Origin: Agarophyton chilense
Taxonomy: Eukaryota; Rhodophyta; Florideophyceae; Gracilariales; Gracilariaceae
NCBI GenBank assembly: GCA_030374765.1
Contig: JARGXX010000092.1
Span: forward strand, 1,054,001 to 1,118,000
Reading direction: 5' to 3'
DNA: 64,000 bases
Shown: positions 57,424-64,000 of the stretch, in pieces
How the letters are laid out: every line of letters starts with the position of its first letter
How positions within the stretch are numbered: the stretch's first letter is position 1
The notes under the pieces: generated by a model
The model's database searches: none
Seen by the model: only the letters and a program-made list of their open reading frames with translations
What the model was told of the DNA's origin: nothing
Made by a program: the position numbers and the translations under genes

Positions 57424-57669
57424 TACTTATCTCGTCGCTCACTAATCGCCCGGTTACATAGCACACCTAAACTTCTTCACCCACAGCAGCAACGTCTTGA
57501 AAATACCACAGCACCGAGAGCCATTCCGGCGACCAAGAACCGAAGCGGAACCACATCCGTGACTGCGTGTCATGATACTGCAGTATTCTACTACTGTTGG
57601 AATTCCGATGGAATATTTTTCGTCTAAGTACGATGATACACATAGGTGAGTGCAACAGCACGGATGAAG
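57424..57669. other. Unassigned stretch between copia D and a gypsy LTR
   Basis: About 245 bp with no recognisable gene or repeat. Its right part may be the end of the internal region of the gypsy element whose LTR follows, since the similarity to the region left of 3601 fades out here. Confidence 0.3.
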
Positions 57670-58522
57670 CTATGAAGCGGCATCCTGCAGATAGCCAGGG
57701 AGGTGGTATATTACAAGTGAAATCTCGGTATGCCACGGCGTATCCGATACGACCCTTTGTAGGGAAAAACCGTATCGTAAATGGCGCATATAGTGAATAG
57801 CCACGTGACAACCAAGTCTACCCTTCGTAGACGGAGGCCCATTTAGAGCTAGTTTTCCCGTACTGTAATGGGATTAATTGGCTAACAAATTTTATATCTA
57901 GACATTTTTATCTGCGGCGCTCACCCCTGTGCACAATATAGATGAGACAGAGGGGAGCGCCGACTCCAAAGTAAAGGAGACAACAATGGGTTTGCATACT
58001 ATCTTGTTCCTTGTTCAGGATTCCTTAACCGGAGCTTCGGACGAGCTACAACAAGTAGTTATCCGTTCCATAGTACTGTGAAGGAGCAACGATAATGGTT
58101 GAGCCTTGTAAGCCGCCCGGGCCTCAGGTATCTTACAGGCCAGACGCGAGCGAGCTGATCTCAGCTAGGCTCATATAGATTATTATTTTATTTTAATTGG
58201 TGTAATAGGTTAGCATTACAGTGCCAGGGAGATCCCAGCGCCTCGCCATTGATATTTCCTTGGCTCGAGTGACACTTCTCTCTTAGAGTAAGGTAGGCAT
58301 CTTTAGGATACTAAATAACCCCCTTTGGTACATTAGCTTCACCAATTGGTCTTCAAGCCATCGTTTCCGTAGCTCCAACCTGTAGTACTACGCAATAAAC
58401 GCCAGCCCATTGCCTCAAGTACTCTGGGAGTGCCGCCGTCAAGGATTCGAACTTTAGGGCCCGCTCTACCACGCTACCTCAGGTTGAGACCAATACGCTG
58501 ACCCACCAGTAATTGCGTTACA
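57670..58522 (+). mobile_element. Gypsy LTR, plus orientation, with preceding region
   Basis: The left part (57670-58070) matches the element A region 3601-4010, including a hairpin with arms at 57916-57928 and 57949-57961 and the conserved block at 57958-57985. The right part (58072-58522) is an inverted copy of 58817-59270. It ends GCGTTACA and is followed by a primer-binding site, so it is the 5' LTR of a lost element. The LTR start is uncertain (near 57670 or near 57863, where TGTAATGG mirrors the end). Confidence 0.65.
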
Positions 58523-58525
58523 TTT

Positions 58526-58541
58526 TGGTCTCCCAACTTAG
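58526..58541 (+). promoter_or_regulatory. Primer-binding site after the plus-strand gypsy LTR
   Basis: TGGTCTCCCAACTTAG begins three bases after the LTR end. It matches the gypsy G site (TGGTCTCCCGAATTAG) at 14 of 16 positions, with the same three-base gap. Confidence 0.7.
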
Positions 58542-58816
58542 AATCCCTTAGCACTAATTAAACAGACCACTGGAACGAAGAATTATCCGTATTATAACCT
58601 TTGCTTTATTTCCCCAACGGACCAGAAGTACAGAAGCAACCGCCATTATGGATGCAAAAAACATACCCAACGGACGAGAACATAGGATTCCTACGGCGCG
58701 ACCAGTTTCAATTACAACGCCGACGATGTCGCCTGAACCACAGGTTGATGCTGTTCGCGATCGCAGGAGCACGAGACGCCAGCCGCAAGGAGTACTGACT
58801 CCCCTGGACGACCCTG
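58542..58816. other. Spacer between two facing gypsy LTRs
   Basis: About 275 bp. Its left end is the start of the internal region of the plus-strand gypsy element. A plus-strand reading rich in Pro, Thr and Arg runs through it and could be a gag start, but it is too short to judge. Confidence 0.35.
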
Positions 58817-59472
58817 TGTAACGCAATGACTGTTGGGTCAGCGTACGGGTCTCGACCGGTGGTAGCGTGGTACAGCGGGTCCTAAGGTTCGAATCCCTTA
58901 CGGTGGCACTTCCAGAGTACTTGGTGCAATGGGCTGGCGTTTACTGCGTAGTCCTACAGGTTGGAGCTACGGAAACGATGGCTTGAAGACCGAAGGGTGG
59001 AACTAATATACCAAAGGGGGTTATTTAGCATCTTAACGGTGCCTACCGTACTCTAAGGTAGAAGCGTCACTGGAGCCCAGTAAATAGTACTGGCGAGGCG
59101 CTGGGATCTTCCTGGTAATATAATGCTAATCTATTACACTAATTCGAATAAATTCATAATCAAAATCGGTCCAGGTGAGGTCGGTCAGTCCACGGGTCGC
59201 CTGTAAGATACGTCAGGGCCCGGTGGCTAACAAGGCTCAACCATTATCATCGCTCCTTCACATATCTCCCTCCTTAGGACTCGGCTGTCATGGCGAAGTC
59301 CAGATTCCCTCATAATTTACCCAGGAGATGTGAGCGATTAGTCGCTTCCAGGTCCATTGGGCGCGACGGAACGTCGCGTCGTCATCGCCTGGGGGTATGC
59401 CGGGAAGCGTCAACTGACCGTTGGTGCCTAAGGGCCATTAAATTGCCTAAGGACTAAAACTCCTACGCGTCA
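58817..59472 (-). mobile_element. 3' LTR of gypsy element C, minus orientation
   Basis: On the minus strand it ends GCGTTACA at 58817 and its second half matches 58072-58522 in reverse, at roughly 80-85% by eye. The start may be TGACGCGTAGG at 59472, which would give about 656 bp. No primer site follows its end, as expected for a 3' LTR. The accessory frame of element C starts beyond it. Confidence 0.65.
58860..58896 (+). other. tRNA-like A and B boxes inside the gypsy LTR
   Basis: TGGTAGCGTGGT (58860-58871) resembles an A box and GGTTCGAATCC (58886-58896) matches the B-box consensus exactly. The space between them is too short for an anticodon arm, so this is not a tRNA gene. The inverted partner is at 58443-58453. 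It could be a captured, shortened tRNA. Confidence 0.5.
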
Positions 59473-61620
59473 TGAGCTTCGGCCATAGGGGCATCGCCGG
59501 CGTATTCCTCGCGTCGCGTTGCCGAGACGATCCATTGGCTTCTTCGTTAGCCTCGGTTCTTCCTATAGCGACTCTCCGCGCTGCGTCCACCGTGGTTCAC
59601 GCCTGTCAGTCAGTCCGGTTCGATTACGTCACTTCATTTTACCATCGTGGTTCACGCCTGTCAGTCCGTCCGGGTCAATTACGTCACATCATTTTACCAT
59701 CATGGTACTTTTCTATTGGTCGCGCGGGATGGCATACCCGCCTTATAAGCCCGTCGGATACGCTGTATCTCCTGCGGACTATGTCGCTTCCGTCGGCTCG
59801 CCCATCTATTTCCCGGCAGACCAACCTGGGGCCAGTGGAACCATGACTTCGAACAACCCAACGGGGAGCTCCTCGGAATACCAATTGGCCTATGAACGTC
59901 CTGAGGACCGCTATGATCATACCATCTTACGAAACCCGCGGGCAGTGCGTCATGCCGTTCTTCCGTCCTCTGTGGAAGAATACCAAAGGTTTTGCCACAT
60001 GTATCTCGACGCCTGAAGGTTTGATAAGATACCCAACTTCCGGAGAGGCAGCGAGAACGCGCGCAGCGTCTCTTGGTATAACCGATGGTTGCAGTGTCCC
60101 GTGCATCCACGTTCGGCGACGCAATGTAGCACCTTTTTCAGGCGCACATTCCGTACGTTTGCTGCGAGGAGGAAGCCGAATACCAGTTCAGGGTGAAAAA
60201 CTCCTTTCGGACCTGTACACGGACTTCATCTCGCCTCATGTGCGATTTCCTCCCGCGGTTCACAACCTTTCGGCGCTTTTGTGCTTCCGGCCGCCGTACA
60301 ACTGCCTTTTGGGATGTCCAATAGGGTCTATTGGAACGAAAGGCACGAGCCCGATGGTCGTTTGTGTCAATCTCTCGGGTTCTTCTTTTGTTGGCACCAG
60401 GTGGAGTTTCACGACATAAGCGCAGACAAAGGTCTTCCGTCATATCATTCGCCTCCCCACGAAAATGAGAACCTATGGGCCATGTATTGGCGTGTCTCGC
60501 CGCTCTTTTTGGTTCCCACGCCGTCTGTGGGGGCGTACCACTCGTCCCAACTCACGGGAGCTGACAAGAATCGAAGGTCGTGACTGTCCTGGCAGGTACT
60601 ATTCGTTGAGTTCGGCGTGATGTCCCTTATGCCCATTCTGGATACCACGAAGTACGGAATCCGTGGTAGTGTCCGTTCAGAGGATTGAATGGTGTGGTAA
60701 GATGAGAACATACGCGGTGCTCGAGGTCGCCTAATCCCACTCCCGGACATCATGATCCGCTTCCTAAGGACCATGGGCATCTCTAAGATCTTCCGTGGGA
60801 TTCAGTTCGACGTGAAGGAGACCAAGGCCTTTTTGGATCATTTTCAACAGGTGGAGTGGGACAAAACTCTCCTGGGTTCCTTTGGTATGACTGGGATACC
60901 GACTCAGTCACGCCGATTCCGCTGCATCCTCATGGTGGGGGCGACGCTCGTCCCTATCCCGTCAAGCCTTCGAGGAATCAACCATCAGACATTGCAAGGC
61001 GTCATGTGCCCGAATATTATCCGAAGGCCATAAATTTCGATTCTCTTTGCTTCGAGCCTGATTTGGAAGCCACGCAGTTGGTTCCAGCTGGTATGTCCGA
61101 CGGAGAATCCTTCGGTGAAGATCCCTTTGTCTTACCCATGGGGGGCGTTCATCCTCCGGTTAAGTCCACTATGGTGTTGCCGGCTGCTTCCCCTCCTCCA
61201 ACTCCTCCGGGCGCTGCTCCCCAGGATGAGCTTTCTTCTGAGCCGCCCGTCGCCCATATAGACATTCCTCCTGGCGAGGTTACTGTAGAGGCCGGAAGTC
61301 CTGTAGGCGAGGCACTTGCTCAAGCATCCACCGGGGGCGTAAACACCGCTCCATTCTCTCCGTTGGTACACTTTACTGCTTCGGTCACGGTTGCCGCCGC
61401 GGGACTCCATCATGTCTGCCGTACCATTGGTATAACGGCCTCGATGCACATTGCAAGTGTCCTGAAAGAAGTTTGCTCCTGGGCGCGTCGCTCGGCGCGC
61501 TACGCCACGGTTGTTCAACAGATTCCCGATCTCAAGACCGCCATTGTCAACATCCTGCAGCAGAATGCACAAGTTATGTCCCAGAGGGTTACTGCCGACT
61601 TTGATGCCGGTGTGGTCTAA
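59473..61620 (+). pseudogene. Antisense accessory reading frame of gypsy element C
   Basis: Plus-strand coding sequence converging on the minus-strand pol of element C, broken in several places. A plausible start is the ATG at about 59702 or 59729 (MAYPPYKPVGYAV). Shared traits with the frames in A and G are the order of blocks, a basic start of the central part, an ENLWAMYWRVSPLFLV block aligning with ESGLWSVMITEW, a segment near 60760-60865 (FLRTMGISKIFRG ... FLDHFQQVEWDK) aligning with LDLSIPLGG ... LLDYIDQLDW, and GFLWYDWDTDSVTPI aligning with GDFIWYDPW. The last part (60856-61620) has a Pro-rich stretch and a C-terminal helix-like tail. Confidence 0.65.
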
Positions 61621-61981
61621 ATTTAAGTGCCCGGGAGGCCTCGTATGGTAACAATAGTTCCTCAGTAGAATCTTCGCAGAAGAAGCGAGCTCGGCTCGCT
61701 GGGGCCGGTCCTAGTGGTCCAGTCGGCTCATCAGGTGATCTTAGTTCCGATTTCGCTCCTACAGGTTCGTATAAGGACGACTGATTTACTCCTGCACCAC
61801 CCCAGTGAGTCTTATTGGTTTTCCAAGCGCTTCCGCAGACCTTGAGGTCATGGTTAGGGCTGTGTTACTTCTGTTAGTCAGTCAAATAAATTAATGCTTG
61901 TCCTTTTTCAATGTCGTTCTTGTATCTCAAACGTGTGTGCCCCAGGGCGTCGTCCAACCTTGAGAGCGTCTCAGGTCTTTC
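61621..61981. other. Gap between accessory frame and pol of element C
   Basis: About 360 bp between the convergent coding ends. It contains CAAATAAATTAATG near 61884, a possible polyadenylation region for the plus-strand frame (AATAAA at 61886-61891). No gene seen. Confidence 0.45.
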
Positions 61982-64000
61982 TCAGGTGTCTCCGAAGGAC
62001 TGACCTTGTTCCCAGATGCGGGAGCTACGATGGACCGTCGTGCTCCAGCGAACCGTCGTGCCGGGAGGCAGTTTGGGATTATTTGGACTAATTGTTGCCC
62101 CCTCCTGAAGGCTACGCTCCGTGCTGCCGATTTTGCGCCAATACCGGGCGATAAAATTAGCCGGGATGGTTTGAGGCTCTTGCCAAGTATCTTCCCCAGG
62201 TCTGTAGCTGAACCAACGGACGCAGTAGCGCATGGTTCCATCTTCTCCTCGAACGGCGGAGATGATGCGTTCAATCACATATCCCGGTTGATGTTGATTT
62301 TCCGGAAGGAGAGTGTGGTCCAGAGGGGCGAATCCATCGGATTCAGTCGGTAGCGCTGGTTCATAGTAGTTGCAATTGACCATCGTGCCTGTGGGGCTAG
62401 TCAAGTGCTCGAGAACTGCCTTAGGGGGTATGGAGACTTGAGTGTTGACCTGAGGTCGTGGTGCTTCAGTTGGGCCAGGGGGCTGGGACGTTCGTGGTGC
62501 GGAGGTACTTTGAGGTCGTGTAACGCAGTCAATGGACACGGTGTCCTGTAGGCCGTCAATTAGCAACGTGATGGTGTGTTCATTGGCGTTAAAGACTTTG
62601 TATGGTCCTGTAGAGCGAGGTACGAGCTTCCGCGTAGTGTCCTCGAGTTCCGCACTGTACTTCGGTGGCCGGTCCAGGTAAACCAGATCTCCTTTAGCAA
62701 AGGTCGGTGTGTTCCAAACGGCTTTGTCGAAATTGCACCTGTAGCGCCGTTGAGATTTGGCGAGTACAATTCTGGTCGATTGGAGAATGCGGTCAATGCG
62801 TCGGTGCGAATAGCGCTTCGCCTGGGTAAAATTCATCCCTTTGGTTATTTCCTGGGGTATGATAGACTCTTTAAGGTCAACAGCTATCGGCGGCGGCGGG
62901 CTCGTTCGCATTAAGTCGAAAGGCGTTGTCTCTGTGGAAGCGTGCACCTGCGTGTTGTAGGCATAAACCAGTTGCTCAACGTATTCGTCCTAGTCCAACT
63001 GATGCTCCAAAACGTAGTGCTCCAACCGCTCCAGAAGGAGGCGGCTGAATCGTTCGGCTTGGCTAATGGTTTCCGGGTGGTACGCCGTGGTGTTCATATG
63101 TTTGATACCTAAGGTAGCACAGACATGCAAGAAGAATTTGGATACAAACTCGTTGCCGTTATTCGTGAGGAGGTAGAGTGGAATTCCATATGGATATATC
63201 CAGTGGGAAAAGAAGTCCGTGGCGACATATGTGGCTGCTTTGATCCCTAAGGGTAGGACTCGGGTAAGTTTTATAAACCTATCGGTTGTAACCAAGAAAA
63301 ACCGTTTTCCACGGGGCGAGATTGAAAGAGGCCCAAGTATATCCATCGCGACAATTCCATTGGACCTGCGGCGGGGAAGAGCTTCAATTTGGCCTGATGG
63401 TTGGCGCGAGACCCTCCGATTTGTGCGCACGATGTACAGTTCCATGCGGTTTGCCATAGGTCCTGCGCCATTCGTGGCCAGTAGAAGAAATTCTTTAGGG
63501 TCTGGTACATTCGTCGGCCTCCAGGATGACCAGCCAAGCGGGGGAAATGGGCGAGGTATAGAAATGGCGCCCTTTGCGAAGTTTGTTTTACCCGTTGGAG
63601 TGCTTCATCCGGCGGTGAGCGGCAACATAGTAGTCCAAATTGGTCATTGTCAAACGGGCATCCTTAGGTTCCTACGAATTGGGCTGTATCCTTGTAGTAT
63701 TTGTCTTCGACCTGCGCCTATAGAAGTTCCTCAATAGTTACAGGGAGGAGCTCTTTTTCCTCCGGGGCTATCGCATAAACCTGAGGTGGTGCCGAATTGG
63801 GCAGTATTGTCTCCCAGTCTAATTGGTATACTTCGTTCTCATCTACCTCAGAATCCTTCTATTTCACCTTACTCATGAGTTCATCTGTTTCCGTATAGTC
63901 CTGAGATCCATCATCTGTAAAGGGAGTAGGAATTAGGTCGTCCAATGGGGTGTCATCAGTTCCGTCGGTAATGATTGGCGGCAGGGAATCTGCTGCCTGC
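61982..64000 (-). pseudogene. pol of gypsy element C: integrase and chromodomain
   Basis: From the right edge leftward: a pre-integrase acidic stretch ending PEEKELLPVTIEELL, a zinc-binding segment (MAGHPGGRRMYQTLKNFFYW, then CTSCAQIGG), the DDE core (GIVAMDILGPL, LLTNNGNEFVSKFF, YHPETISQAERFSRLL), an integrase C-terminal part with GPYKVFNANE, a shorter Pro/Ser/Thr linker, and a chromodomain at about 62100-62270 (YVIERIISAVRGEDG, RYCVRWFSYRPGEDTW). Broken in a few places. The element continues beyond the window. Confidence 0.85.

Noticed and set aside
58860-58935. A tRNA gene at the inverted repeat
   Set aside because: The B box is exact but there is no room for an anticodon arm between the boxes and no 7-bp acceptor stem pairs.
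58072-59270. Foldback DNA transposon
   Set aside because: The arms end GCGTTACA at their inner sides and the left one is followed by a primer-binding site, which fits two LTRs facing each other better than a foldback element.

Overview
This is a eukaryotic, repeat-dominated window. The evidence is Ty1/copia and Ty3/gypsy LTR retrotransposons, TATA-like and AATAAA signals, and no sign of bacterial operon structure. The host cannot be named from the sequence. I see no single-copy host gene, rRNA gene or intact tRNA gene.

Layout. (1) 1-8570 is a patchwork of broken retroelements: the 3' part of a chromodomain-bearing gypsy element (A), a remnant of a copia element (C) and an A+T-rich copia element (B) that carries a solo LTR and a possible SINE. 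(2) 8571-9124 is a stranded piece of a 4020-bp tandem-repeat unit. (3) 9125-26815 is a copia element (copia A) with 230-bp LTRs and a 5-bp target duplication, inserted in the array. Inside it sits a complete-length gypsy element (G, minus strand, 9843-22788), and inside one LTR of G sits a solo LTR. Nesting is thus three deep within the array. (4) 26816-54552 is a head-to-tail array of six full and one partial 4020-bp units, nearly identical to each other. Each carries a 251-codon reading frame with a signal-peptide-like start, an acidic middle and a strongly cationic amphipathic C-terminus, framed by TATA-like, hairpin and AATAAA elements. (5) 54553-57423 is a minus-strand copia fossil (D) with a second solo LTR of the family seen at 6035. 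(6) 57424-64000 holds two gypsy LTRs facing each other and the 3' half of a third gypsy element (C, minus strand).

The two most interesting things are the homogenised 4-kb gene array, and an accessory reading frame of unknown function that lies antisense and tail-to-tail with pol in all three gypsy elements. The copia elements A and D both carry a primer-binding site complementary to the anticodon region of initiator tRNA-Met, the half-tRNA priming known from Drosophila copia and yeast Ty5.
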